Source: Bicyclus anynana
Taxonomy: Eukaryota; Arthropoda; Insecta; Lepidoptera; Nymphalidae
Assembly: GCF_947172395.1 (NCBI RefSeq)
Contig: NC_069105.1
Coordinates: 11,181,971-11,245,970, forward strand
DNA: 64,000 nt
Reading direction: 5' to 3'
Shown here: positions 21,281-32,500 of the stretch, piece after piece
Layout of the letters: the number at the start of each line of letters is the position of its first letter
How positions within the stretch are numbered: position 1 is the first letter of the stretch
The notes under the pieces: model-generated
Database searches by the model: none
What the model saw: only the letters and a program-made list of their open reading frames with translations
Told to the model about the DNA's origin: nothing
Position numbers and translations under genes: made by a program

Positions 21281-21600
21281 CAACAGATTCTCCTCAAGCG
21301 ATTCACGACTCTATAAAGCAAATATCGCGAGTTAAAAGAGTGAAATTCGCATGCATCGCTTTCACTAGGGCAGTTCGATGCTGTGGTGGGGATAACAATT
21401 GTCTATTGTCGGTGACTATCTCTGTTGCGCATCGCAGGCAACGGTTATTGTTAGACAGGGACGCGGAATGAGGTCGTCCCGTTTTAACACAATGCTCGTG
21501 GAAATGGGCACCGCCTTTGTAGTATTTTCCTCCATTCGGCCACGTTTGTTCTCATTCCATGTAATCCGTTATTTGCGCATGTCCTTTAGATAATTGCTGT
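21281..21600. promoter_or_regulatory. Island with an inverted pair of Sox motifs
   Basis: Unique GC-richer sequence. AACAAT at 21394-21399 faces ATTGT at 21405-21409 (ACAAT, 5-bp spacer, ATTGT), and a third ATTGTT lies at 21447-21452. Paired head-to-head Sox sites suit a dimerising Sox protein such as SoxD. A regulatory role is inferred, not shown. Confidence 0.35.
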
Positions 21601-21860
21601 GTTTAACGTGTTAGCGTTGTTATTAAAATCCGCCTTAGGAATGTATTTAACTGTCTACATATACCTAACTAATATATGTATTTATTATTAGGTGGGTGCG
21701 AGTAACTAGTATATTATATTGTAGATTCTTTATGATGTCTGATTATGTTCTTATAATAGGTATATGTATCCTTTTATCTACATCGTAGTTTTCTTTGAAG
21801 TTTTTCCGATCAAATTGTGTAGGTAGGTTATTTATTAAGCGGTGATCAATTTAAGGAACT
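21601..21860. other. AT-rich intron
   Basis: Nothing recognised. Confidence 0.4.
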
Positions 21861-21864
21861 ATTA

Positions 21865-21969
21865 TTTCTAAATTGGTCAATTTCTCTAGAAATAGAAACC
21901 AATTTAGAAACGACAGTTTTTTACCTTTATCTGGTTTCTACAATCATTCATGATTTTAGAAACCAGATA
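21865..21969. repeat. Two adjacent 13-bp hairpins
   Basis: TTTCTAAATTGGT (21865-21877) pairs perfectly with 21898-21910, and TATCTGGTTTCTA (21928-21940) pairs perfectly with 21957-21969. The arms share the words TTTCTA and TGGT. Only 17 bases separate the hairpins. Confidence 0.8.
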
Positions 21970-22136
21970 TTAAAATCGTATAAAAGTAGGCACCGTATGA
22001 CATTTGTTACATAGTATCTCAATTTCGTTATGTCAACTAATATACGCCAAAGTTAGTGAATTAGCCAGAACAAATTACTGGTCCTGGAAAAATATTTTTA
22101 AACGTCTCAGATTTATATGACTTGTATTCTTGTAGT

Positions 22137-22319
22137 CTAAGGTGCTGGAAACCACCCACCGGAAAGCGCAGTGTTGGTCGACCCCTCACTAGGTGGACTA
22201 AGGACATCAAGCGCGCCGCTCCTAGATGCTGGCGGCTCGAGTCCGTTTTGTTTGGAAGTCCATGCAAGAGGCCTATGTCCAGCTGTGGACGTCCATCGGC
22301 TGATAATAATGATGATGAT
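22137..22319 (+). pseudogene. RTE LINE C-terminal remnant
   Basis: The frame SVGRPLTRWTKDIK is followed by a short deletion and then RCWRLESVLFG.PCKRPMSS in a shifted frame. The DNA still reads AGAGGCCTATGTCCAGCTGTG, GACGTCCATCGGCTGATAATG and an ATGATG tail. 5'-truncated and frameshifted. Confidence 0.85.
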
Positions 22320-22370
22320 TCTTGTAATGAACTTACTAATTAATCAGTTACTAATTAATTAATCAGTTTT

Positions 22371-22645
22371 GGACATGTCTCCCGGCGAGGGAATGACTGT
22401 ATCGAACGCCTTGTTGTGCAAGGGAAGGTGGAGGGAACTAGGCAACGCGGAAGGTCACCCATGCGATGGACCGACCAGATTAAATCTGCTGTAGGCGGTC
22501 CCTTGCATGAATGTACGCGACTCACTACACAAAGGGAGAAGTGGCGAATGCTCGTGAGGCGTATTACATCTGCCTCCAACACGTCCTAAAGACCACGACC
22601 GCTCTGTCAAGAGCGCAGCGACAAAGAAGACTAATTAATCAGACA
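22371..22645 (+). pseudogene. C-terminal fragment of a different LINE polyprotein
   Basis: 72 codons are open from 22371 to a TAA at 22587: GHVSRRGNDCIERLVVQGKV, then RGRSPMRWTDQIK, then REKWRMLVRRIT. The G-H-V ... QGK-EG ... RGR-P-RWTDQIK ... REKWR pattern is the C-terminal tail of a non-LTR retrotransposon, distinct from the RTE family at 22137 (VGRP-TRWTKDIK). It starts only about 50 bp after that element, with repeated ATTAATCAG text between and after. Confidence 0.75.
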
Positions 22646-22839
22646 GACGATTACATGGCACTTTATATTAACAACAAAATGCATAAATATTTTAATATGT
22701 TCAAAAGTGCTCGCTTATCAAGCCCATTTGCTGTATAAGCAATGTCGTTTTATTTTCGTATTGCCGTTTTCTATCTAACTGGTTTGCTTGATGTACTAGG
22801 AATGCATAAAATTTCGCAATAGCGTCTGCATTCTTCTCC

Positions 22840-22935
22840 GAATGAATTTTCCCGTCGCCGCAATAGTGATGTGGCGGGAAATTTTTATGTTGAAATTTCG
22901 TTTATCGATACAGGATGGATTTATCGATTCATTCA
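22840..22935. promoter_or_regulatory. E2F-like and DRE-like motif cluster
   Basis: TTTTCCCG (about 22846) and TGGCGGGAAA (22872-22881) form an inverted E2F-type pair. A perfect DRE (TATCGATA) lies at 22913-22920 and a second TTATCGATT just after. E2F plus DRE is characteristic of insect replication-gene promoters, but no gene is seen beside it. Confidence 0.35.
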
Positions 22936-23221
22936 CGTTGAAATAAAAAGTGTTGTTAAATTTTATAGCTCAGCGATTACGCTTGAATTTTTTGTAGTTA
23001 TGTATTATGGAGACAGTCTTTGTCATTGATTTTTTATACAGGCTTAGAAATTTTGAGCTTTACTTGGATTAACATCCTAAAGGCTGTGCCATTAATATCG
23101 GACGTAGTAACGACAATATCCGAATAAAGCAATACGGCAAAGTGTAACGGCCTAACGTCTTTCTGAGGTAAGATGTCGATCTAAAAAGATGTGATGATGA
23201 AAGATGCTCTCAAAGTACCTA

Positions 23222-23324
23222 TGTTCCGTTCTTCTGGCCCTCGAGCTCGATTTTGGTGGAACTTCTAAGCTTGCTCAAACCTTGGAGACGCTGCTTCGAT
23301 CTAATGAGAACCTTCAGCAAAAAG
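23222..23324 (+). other. Coding-like island with a possible donor
   Basis: One frame reads LELDFGGTSKLAQTLETLLR, then SNENLQQK, and meets a GT at 23325 (AAAAG|GTAATA). The peptide has a helical, coiled-coil-like look, but no acceptor is clear and another frame is also open. It may be a remnant of a retrotransposon ORF1. It does not resemble any SoxD segment I know. Confidence 0.2.
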
Positions 23325-24090
23325 GTAATAAGAAAAAGTTTTTTTCTTCGTATTTAATTATACATTTATCGATGTAAATTCAACATCACTATGCAATATT
23401 TAGCAATTCGCCGATTGCCAGTACTTGTGCTTGTAAAGATTAATTATATAGTCGTGCGTTTAATTTGTGCAGAGCGTGTAAGTGGTTATTTTAAATCCGT
23501 GAATATATGATGTTCGGTCAATCAAAGTGCATCTAATGGGAGCGAGCGTAATAGTGCTGTCAAAACGGTTATCGATATTTATGTACGCACTGGTATGTGT
23601 TTATTGATTATTAATTAAAATTATATTACACGAAATATGTTAATTATTAAATAACTTTAAGGTAGGTACTAGCCTACTTTAAACTTTACTACCAATACAA
23701 ACAAATCAATTATAAATATCAATAATTTAGGTACTTGTAATTAAGACTAAAAGGTATACATTGATTGAATATTGGTTATTATTCAATAACATGACTACCT
23801 TTTATATAAAACGTAAAACACAAAATTTTTTACAAAATTTACGTTTAAATCAATGTTTTTATTTAAGAATTCCGAAGAATTCGCCATAAAACGTTTAAAT
23901 AAAGGAGCTATCGAGATCTTTATTCTATTTCACAAGTTTAGCACGTACCATTCTTGGTGTTATTATGTAGTTAGTAGGTAATTAACGGTGTAGTTTTAAC
24001 GGTGCCTGCATTTTTACCATGGGATCGTAACTAACCACGACCTTACAGCAAAGCATTACTAGTTAAAACCTGCGATAAATCTATACTTCT
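23325..24090. other. AT-rich intron with a DRE motif and a foldback
   Basis: A TATCGATA (DRE) lies at 23570-23577 within a GC-richer patch. The hairpin at 23749-23803 is listed separately. Otherwise plain. Confidence 0.4.
23749..23803. repeat. Imperfect hairpin, about 24-bp arms
   Basis: AAAAGGTATACATTGATTGAATA pairs with TATTCAATAACATGACTACC TTTT around a TTGGTTA loop, with a few mismatches. Confidence 0.65.
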
Positions 24091-24092
24091 AT

Positions 24093-24288
24093 GCTAATAT
24101 ATAAAGCTGAAGAGTTTGCTTGTTTGTTTGATTGCGCTAATCTCAGGAACTACTGGTCCGATTTCAAAAAATCTTTCAGTGTTAGATAGCCCATTTATCG
24201 AGGAATATAGGCTATAATCGAAGGCTATAGGCTATATATTATCCCCGTATTCCTATGAGAACGAGAACCACGCGGTGTCAGCTAGTAT
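24093..24288 (-). mobile_element. Repeat F, full length
   Basis: In reverse it starts at AGCTGACACCGCGTGG-like text and ends CTTTATATATTAGCATA. The core (GGGCTATCTAACACTGAAAG, CCAGTAGTTCCTGAGATTAG) is shared with seven other copies. No coding capacity. Confidence 0.85.
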
Positions 24289-24729
24289 CGAAATAAGTAA
24301 GAAGCAAAATTAAACCCTAAAATCTTCAAACAGTCCTCCTTCCTCCTTCATCCTTTCAAACAGTCTGTTTCTGTAAAAAAAAAAGCAAAACACCTAAAGG
24401 CATCCGCATTTCACTAAGAAGTACAAAGCATCCGCTAGTTAAAATTATTAAACCAGTACATTTTACTACACATCTTATATTAACGATAAAATGTTAATGT
24501 TATCACGCCTACTTTAAATGACAGGAGTTTTAGCCAACGAACGTTAAACTACAAACTACGACTACGAACAGCGACTACAAAGTAGAAGTCGCCGTTTTCT
24601 TATCGTTCAATTTCCGTAACAATGTTGTTAAATAGGACAACAACGATCTCGAATGGTGATAGGAAAATCATTAGGATTATAAACTGTTTCCCATAATACT
24701 GGAATGGATACGGCTTAAGTTATATTTGT

Positions 24730-25034
24730 GGATGCGTGATAGCCCAGTGGATATGACCTCTGCCTCAGATTCCGAAGGGTGTGGTTTCGAATCCGGTCCG
24801 GGGCATGCACCTCCAACTTTTCAGTTGTGTGCATTTTAAGAAATTAAATACCACGTGTCTCAAACGGTGAAGGAAAACATCGTGAGGAAACCTGCATACC
24901 AGAGAATTTTCTTAATGCTCTGCGTGTATGAAGTCTGCCAATCAGCATTGGGCCAGCGTGGTGGACTATTGGCCTCTCATTTTGAGAGGAGACTCGTGCT
25001 CAGCAGTGAGCCGAATATGGGTTGATAACGAACG
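24730..25034 (+). mobile_element. SINE-B, full length, with 13-bp target duplication
   Basis: The head GCGTGATAGCCCAGTGG holds the A box and TTTCGAATCC the B box. The end is CAGTGAGCCGAATATGGG TTGATAACGAACG. AAGTTATATTTGT flanks it at 24717-24729 and 25035-25047. Confidence 0.92.
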
Positions 25035-25146
25035 AAGTTATATTTGTATGTGTAGTTAGAGTTATGCCTTATTACTTTCAAATTCATCCAAGGTTCTTAA
25101 TCACAAGGTTATTAATGCAACTATTGTTAAACATGTTCATAATATA

Positions 25147-25293
25147 TCTTATAGCCTTCCGCAATAAATAGGCTATCTAACACAGAAATAATTTTTCCAA
25201 TCGGAACAGTAGTTTCTGAGATTAGCGCGTTCAATCAAACAAACATGAGAAGAAACAAACAAACTCTTCAGCTTTATAATATTAGTATAGATA
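25147..25293 (+). mobile_element. Repeat F, 5'-truncated
   Basis: Runs from ATAGCCTTCCGCAATAAATA to the terminal CTTTATAATATTAGTATAGA. A small duplication of the AACAAAC run is present. Confidence 0.8.
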
Positions 25294-25299
25294 AGGGGC

Positions 25300-26190
25300 T
25301 AAAATAAGACGCTACTGTTAAATGCTTCAAAAGACTTGTCAGACTTCAGTGACCGCGTTCTGAAAAACATGATACCTACTTTTAGTGAGACAGGTAGAAA
25401 GAAGCCTTTGAGAAAATTATATTTTCTGCCCCTTTGTGGAGGGCAAGGGAGGGGGACGAGAAAGGGGAGGGGGTGTTTCATAATTAAATAGTGTACGCTT
25501 AGTTACGTGAACAAGTCGTGAAAAGTTTGTAAGGAAAATTCGAATCGCGTCGTTTCGAGATGCAACATTATGAGTGCTATTACTAATTTAGCAGTTTGTC
25601 TTGTTATTTTTGTTGAACGCGTTAATTAAGAGCGTTTTTTTAGTACACTGTTTGTGTAAAAATACAGTGAGTTGATTCTGTGAGTGTCTATTTTTTTTTA
25701 ATTATTGAACATTATTATATTAAGAGCGCGCAGCGCGTCGGTACGATATGGATATAATTCGAAGCGCAAACGAGACGCCGAATTATGACTTTCACGTGAA
25801 TGAAAAGCACGGAGCGATTGACGCGCGACGCAAATTTTATGACGTGAGCGCCAAAACCATTTTTACCTAATTGCAAGTAAATTAAACAACATAACAAATA
25901 ACAAAATGGCCATGTTTAAGATATATACCTAATTTTCTATACAAAACAAAAATTTAAGAAAATAAGTTTGCTTTTCCTGAGATTGAAAGCAAAATGTGAG
26001 CAAAACATATATTTTTCAAAAAAATAAATTATCGAGAAAAGTTTTACAAATTGTGTATTTTGTATAATCATAACGAAGCTAACACTTTGAAATATTATTT
26101 AACCAAATATCAGGCTCCTAACTTTTCCAGAATCTGAGATCCAGAACCATTTGTAACCACCAAATTACATATTGCACACTCTTAATGTTG
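25300..26190. other. Intron with a CG-rich island at 25720-25870
   Basis: The island carries GCGCGCAGCGCGTC, TTTCACGTGAA (palindromic E-box core CACGTG) and TTATGACGTGA. A candidate regulatory block. A 60-codon minus ORF lies across it. The rest is AT-rich. Confidence 0.3.
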
Positions 26191-26191
26191 C

Positions 26192-26559
26192 GTGTTGCCA
26201 GTGATTACCTATGGTTCCGAGACTTGGTCGCTAACTATGGGCCTCATAAGAAGGCTCAGAGTCACACGATGCGATGGAACGAGCTATGTTAGGAGTATCT
26301 GTGCGTGATCGAATCAGAAATGAGGAGATCCGCAGAAGAACCAAAGTCACCGACATAGCTCAACGAGTTGCGAAGCTGAAGTGGCAATACGCGGGGCACA
26401 TAGTTTGAGACGTTGGGGTGCTAGAATGACGACCCCGCACTAGTAAGCGCAGTGATGGCCGACCCCCCACCAGGTGGACTGACGACATCAAGCGAGTCGC
26501 AGGGATTCGCTGGATGCAGATGAAGGCCTATGTCCTGCAGTGGACGTCCATCGGCTGAT
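26192..26559 (+). pseudogene. RTE LINE 3' end, about 370 bp
   Basis: VLPVITYGSETWSLTMGLIR matches the conserved YGSETW region downstream of the RTE reverse transcriptase palm. The text then continues in shifted frames through ERAMLGVSV.DRIRNEEIRR RTKVTDIAQRVAKLKWQ and RPPTRWTDDIKRVAG-equivalent DNA to the GTGGACGTCCATCGGCTGAT end. Several frameshifts and an internal deletion; inactive. Confidence 0.88.
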
Positions 26560-26699
<140 letters not shown>

Positions 26700-26723
26700 T
26701 ATATTAATTAATTATTTATCATT

Positions 26724-26797
26724 TGGCTGGTGCGAGGCTTCGGCCGTGGCTAGTTACCACCCTACCGGCAAAGACGTACCGCAAAGCGATTCTAAGA
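26724..26797 (+). mobile_element. SINE-A body fragment
   Basis: GGCTGGTGCGAGGCTTCGGCC through ACGTACCGCAAAGCGATT, truncated at both ends, 25 bp after the ATG tract. Confidence 0.8.
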
Positions 26798-27103
26798 TCA
26801 ACCCTCATGCATTACAATATAGTTTTTTCACCACTACTTTTTAATTGATATAGAAAGGGAAATAATAATTGCATGCAAAATAAATATTAAAAGTGTTGGC
26901 CATAATTAGGTACCTACTTACTAAAGAAATTACTGTTTAAGTTCTTTAAATCTTTAGTGAATTTGAGACATTTGAGCAACATATCAGGTCATGCTGTCAA
27001 TTATCCATATTGACATATAATTAAAGCTAATTGACAGCAGTGCTTTTAGCACTGGGTATGATCGTTACGTTTTTAATTCAATTCATTCAGTTACATTTAG
27101 GTT

Positions 27104-27351
27104 ACGGTCTGAAACTGATATCACTTTCGACATTTATAGCTTTATTTGACAGGGAATAAATGTATGGGAATGATATTTGCTATGGTCACGTGATAATAAT
27201 CTTCCATTCCCATACATTATTCTAGTTTTCGAAGCGTTTGCGATCGTAGAAAGAGAATCGATGTGCCATTTAGCTACAGGTTCAGGGCCGATACCGCTCA
27301 TCCTGTCAAATAAAGCTGTAAATATCGAAGATGCCATCAGTTTCAGACCGT
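27104..27351. mobile_element. TA-flanked MITE with 50-bp inverted repeats
   Basis: CGGTCTGAAACTGAT...TTTATTTGACAGG at the left (to 27153) is inverted at the right (27302-27351), and both ends abut TA, as in Tc1/mariner-type insertions. An inner inverted pair (AATGTATGGGAATG and its complement near 27206) lies inside. The GAAGCGTTTGCGATCGTAGA block is shared with 10091. No transposase. Confidence 0.8.
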
Positions 27352-27359
27352 ACATATCG

Positions 27360-27620
27360 TACGTATCGTACGATCGCAAATCGTAGAAAGAGAATGGACG
27401 TACCACTTGGCTTAAGGGGCTGGCTAATTATCACAGTACCGGCAATGACGTACAAGCGATTTAGCGTTCCAGTAGGTATGTTACGAAGAAACCTTCAGAA
27501 GTATGGTTGGAATAAACTAGTTCGTCTTACAAGAAAGCCCGCTTCAATCTTAGATTGTATCGTCATTTAACATCAGATGAGATATTAATCAAGGGTTAAT
27601 TTGTCATAGAATAATGAAAA
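27360..27620 (+). mobile_element. SINE-A, strongly decayed copy
   Basis: GGCTGGCTAATTATCAC, then GATTTAGCGTTCCAGTA, then GCTTCAATCTTAGATTGTAT, then ATCAGATGAGATATTAATCA keep the SINE-A order from 27417 on. The preceding 50 bp repeat the GTAGAAAGAGAATGGACGT text of the neighbouring MITE. Confidence 0.7.
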
Positions 27621-29470
27621 AGGTAGATGATGAGTGCTAGGAGATGTGCTCTCCGAGGCACAGAAGTTTAATACTACCAACTTTCCAACACGAGTTAAAT
27701 TTAAATTTAATATACTGTTAATTGTTAGTTTTGTTTTATTTTAATTGTCCTAATATTTTATGTACCTAAGTTGAGAGTTTTTACTGAAAACTTCTAAGTA
27801 GAAAGAAAATATCAATATAATATCATAGCCCGATCCAGGACTTCGTACTCCAAAATAGGCTAATCATTGAACCGACGAGGTAGAAGAAATTTGTAGGGCA
27901 CTAATTTAAGTAAATAAAAAGTAGGTATCTGAAAAAAAATATTGACTATGAATACCTATAAATATTCCTTGAAAATTTCCACGAAGCAAAAATAAAAACA
28001 CAAACCCAGCAAACAAAATAATATCTGGAATCGCAATACAATATTGATGAGGGATCTAAAAACGGCAGTCCTTTCACGTCAAGGGGGCGCCGCAACAAAA
28101 ACCGAAGTTGGAAAGCAAATTAACCTTTCCACAGAACGAAACTCATTTACCGATACAAAACAAGACCCCGACCAATAGAGTCTCGTTGCCTGAATCGGAA
28201 AATAGGTGCCGGATGAAAGGAAAGTCTGAAACCGGTACGGAATCAACACTGAAACCCGTTCTTTGTCAGTTTTATTCAGGCGGAGTACACAAATGCTTTT
28301 CTTGGACGGCTTTCACAGTTTTCTATGGGGGCAATAAAGGTTCCCACGGACACAATGAGCTGGGAAGGCAAGGAGAATGATGAAAAGTTGGGAATGTGGG
28401 CCGCGCTCCGGGGCTAGTAGGGCTGGCACCGTATCTGCTTATCGATGTTAATGTTAAGACATGATTTTCTTCTTCTCAAGATCTCTTACACTTACAAGTA
28501 GAAATATGCAATAAAGAATCGCCAGAAAACCCAAAAGCGTAGCTTGTAATAAGGGCTCACTGGAAGAAATGGGCCTTTTATGTAGGCTTCTAAGTTACCG
28601 GTCCCAAGTCGCCTGCATCCAAAAATATCCTGCAACTCGATGTCGTCATTTCACCTAGATTTGAACATAAAGACTGTGGTTTTTGATGTAAGTCGCCATT
28701 TGAAGTCCACATATTAATTGTTTTGAAATAAATCTTATTAACTGCTTATATCCAAATGTAAGACATTTCTTACTTAAACGATATATTTATAATTTCGAAA
28801 ATTAAAAAATGTATTGGTATAACATATCCGATTGATACTCAGGTTAATCATGTGACCTATTTATAACAAATAAATGTAACATTTACTCTCGTTTTTAGAA
28901 AGAGAACCGATGTGTAATAATATTTTATATTATATGTCCAGTTATGTAATCCAGTTCAAGATATCGATAAACGACAAGGCGCACCACTAGAGTCCGCTTG
29001 TTCCCGTCACTTTCCAATTATTTTTGCGGGCTTTCTTCGCTACAGTCCGCGTTGAATGCCCAACAGAATGGCGTCGGGTTTTAAGGAATTACGCGCTTTG
29101 TCCACGAGTAAATGAGAAGACCGCTTAGTTTTTCCTTTTCTAGCAACTTGCGATTAATTTATTTAATAAGTTGTTGCTGAATAGAGCGAGCAACGAGGGC
29201 CAGGGATGAATCGGACTTTCCGTTTTGTTTTTTTTTATATTTTTGTATACACAAAAGTCTTGTGTTCTGATTTTGAAATGCGAGTGGACTTAAGACTTTC
29301 TGTATTTTTTACAGCGTTATTAGCGTCTTAGATAGTGAATGCCACTCTATATAGCATCCCCTAGTATTTGATAGCCGTAATTTCTTTAAGTATGAGTTTG
29401 AAAAATAGAATTTAAGTTGGATGCTGCATAATGGTACATCTCATTTGAATTCTATCTTAATCTTCATTAG
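27621..29470. other. Intron with a GC-richer island at 28030-28430
   Basis: The island holds AATACAATATTGATG, CTTTGTCAG and ACACAATGAGC motifs and a 90-codon + ORF (28108) without family features. It might be a conserved non-coding element. The rest is AT-rich and plain. Confidence 0.3.
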
Positions 29471-29577
29471 TCGATGGATCTGCTGGATCTATGCCGTAAG
29501 TACTTCCAAAACGGTCTTGAACTTCTTGCATCCAGCAACCCTTAAAAAAACAGCTCCCTGCAACACGTTTCTTGGTC
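29471..29577 (-). mobile_element. Degenerate RTE LINE 3' end
   Basis: Reverse of GTCGATGGATCTGCTGGATC, TACTTCCAAAAC, CTTGCATCCAGCAACCCTT and CCCTGCAACACG lines up with the RTE terminus in the minus orientation. Followed by a short (GGTCAT)3 run. Confidence 0.6.
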
Positions 29578-32500
29578 ATGGTCATGGTCATTAGTCAACT
29601 AACATTACACTTGAACTAAAGTTTTACTGTTCCTTGCAAAATATGGAAAAAGCCTGTAGCTTGGACTATTATGTATTCATTGCGAGCAAGATCTAACCAT
29701 AAAGATTTAGGATTTTCAGGAACAGCTTTAATTAACACAGCAATAACTTGGTACCGCCGCCTATCAGAAAGTAGCACATACGATGTTATTTTTTAGTTTA
29801 GTAGAAACATTTTTGTGATTTTGAAGTCGGTTGTATTTTTTTATTAAAATTTTTTAGTTAGACTATTTCCTATCTATTACCTATTTTATTTAAAGTGGCG
29901 TAAGCTATTTTATTTATTAAGGCAAAATATAGTAAATATTTATCTCGCTTTTCCGCCCACCTAAATGCATATTTTGTCAATCTATCGTACGAGTATTCCA
30001 ATCTTAAGTCATTTTAATGCCTTTTTTCGAAAGACATGAAAATAAGTGACAAAGTTACGGGCTACTATTCGTATTATATGATTCGAAGACAGTCCATTCT
30101 ACTGTGAAATAGTCGCATCCGGGAAAAATAAACTTGTCAAATGCTCTCCGTTACAAAGGAATAGCATCTCTATTGAGAGCTTTCTTTGTCAAAGTCACAA
30201 GCTGAAAGCGTTATCTATAGATTTTAAGCGTTGACGATCGACGTTGAGAATTCGTATTCGATCGAAACATTTTGACCAGTAATAGATTACGTTATTGACA
30301 ACTATTTTGGATGTAAATCAATGAGGACCTCAGACAACAACAACTCTGTGATAAACAACATATAACTTATGCTAACTTTTAACACAAGGGCACTATGTTA
30401 TTTATAATACCATCAACCTTTAACAGTTAAATTGCATGTTACAATAGAATATTGAAAGGGGAATGCCCATCCCCGGCCCAGGCCTATACTAACCACTCGG
30501 CAATTTACTTATATCTAAAAAAATCTTGATAATTTTACTTTCATAATTAAATCAATACTTAATCAAAAAAAGTTTGCTACAATGTTTTACGACATTTTAA
30601 ATTCATCATAATTTTATGCACAACGGGGACAAGTTATGATCGTCGACCATACAGCCTGAGATAAACGATATTTTTTGACTTTTTTGATTAGTTTGTTTGT
30701 TGGTTTTCTTATTTGTTAAGCTTGTTGGTAACAGAAAATAATAATACAGCTTCTAATGTTATTTCGCCACCCTGATACACCGACGAACATTTTGCCCTTT
30801 TTTAAGCCAATTATTTAACTAGACCGAAGCTATAACAAATCTAGTTAAATCTTTAACAAATTTTCTTTCTTTATCAAACGCACAATGTAAAAAGTTTTAC
30901 AACACAAAATGCTGTTTAAGTATCCCTTTATCTCTTTATATATCTGCGAAAGAAAACTTACATCAAGGTATTCATTTTTTTTATACCAAAGTCACAATAT
31001 AAAACGTTTTGCATGGAGCATAAAATGCTGTCGAAAGTATTCCGCTTGCCGCCTGTCTCTTGGTCCACAGTAGCGCCATTTGGCGGTCTGGCGCATAGAT
31101 CTGTCATCGGCGGTCACTGTAATTCCCCGATATCATCTCCCATTAGCGTAATAGACGTCAGAGGTTGGCAATCAGTAATTCCGGGGCTATTCAGACGTTT
31201 TGCATTATTCCCCTTTTGCTTTGCGTTTATTTTGTCGTCTGATTTATTGAATGCTATTTTTTATATGCTCACAGAGTGGTTTGCCTTGTGAAAAGTTTTT
31301 CAACGGCAAACTGATATAAAAAGACATTTTTAACCAACTTAAAAAAAGTCCAACTTATGTTCGTTTACAAACTTATCTACCTAATTGTAACTTAAGAGAA
31401 GATTTGCATAAGCTACCAATTAATTTTTAACCAGCATTTTTTTTCATGTCCAATCAATCGTAATCACTGTTAGAAACGAGTATGACAAATTAACGGATGG
31501 GAATTTAATCTATGACTTCTCAATCTTTCCTTACCCTTAAACTCTTGTTTTTTGGTGTTTGGACATGAATTTTTACCCACAAAAACCTCCTTGATCCTCA
31601 CAAAGACTTCGAGGTCTCTTGAAATCAACGAATACTAATACTTCCTTTGCGCTCCACCTGTAATGCTCAACTCAAGCAAACTCAACACAAAAATAACTGT
31701 TATACTGTTATATCTCTACTGACTGCTACGTGCATATTGCACCGCTTGGCAGTTCTTGGCTGTTAGTACTAGTAGGTATAGCAATCGTACTTATCGACAA
31801 TCGAAGTCTACTAGAATCTTAATTTGTCTGCGTTGGGGATTTAATCTAAAACCTCCTTCTTGTTTGTTAATTCCTTTTGAACTATACATCGACTTATTAA
31901 CTACTATAATAAAATTTTTAAAACAATGAAGATCAGAAGACAAAAATACAAATCATATATCAAGCAGGACGTCGTCACCTCCAGCCATAACCTTTCATTT
32001 GTCATCGCACCTATTCGCCGTATGCCGAAATTCTGGGAGGAATACGTTTTTATTCGCTCCCGACAGATTTACGGCCTGCCCAGAACTATTGTGACTCTAA
32101 TATTGTTGTGCTCTGGTTGCCATTGATATAAAAGTTCAAATATATTTCCGGATATCGTTGTAATTATACTCATCTATATGTAGGTAACATCATAACGATT
32201 TATACAGTTTTATTATTTTAAACAATAGATCGGTTACGTCCTAACAAAATCACCGCAAAAAGTGATCCGAATGGCAGGCTACAATAATGAGCGCACACAA
32301 GCACAATTTTGTCTTTAATTCCATTATATATTTATGTATATATACTTTTTATACTTCCTGAACACACAACTCGACATTGTAGACGATATTTAGGTATTAT
32401 TTGTTTAAATAACGTGCGTTTTTGACCACAACAAACATTGAATTGTTTATAAATTTCCTCTTTTGAGCCTCATTTTTCATGCGTCAGTGACAGTATTTAT

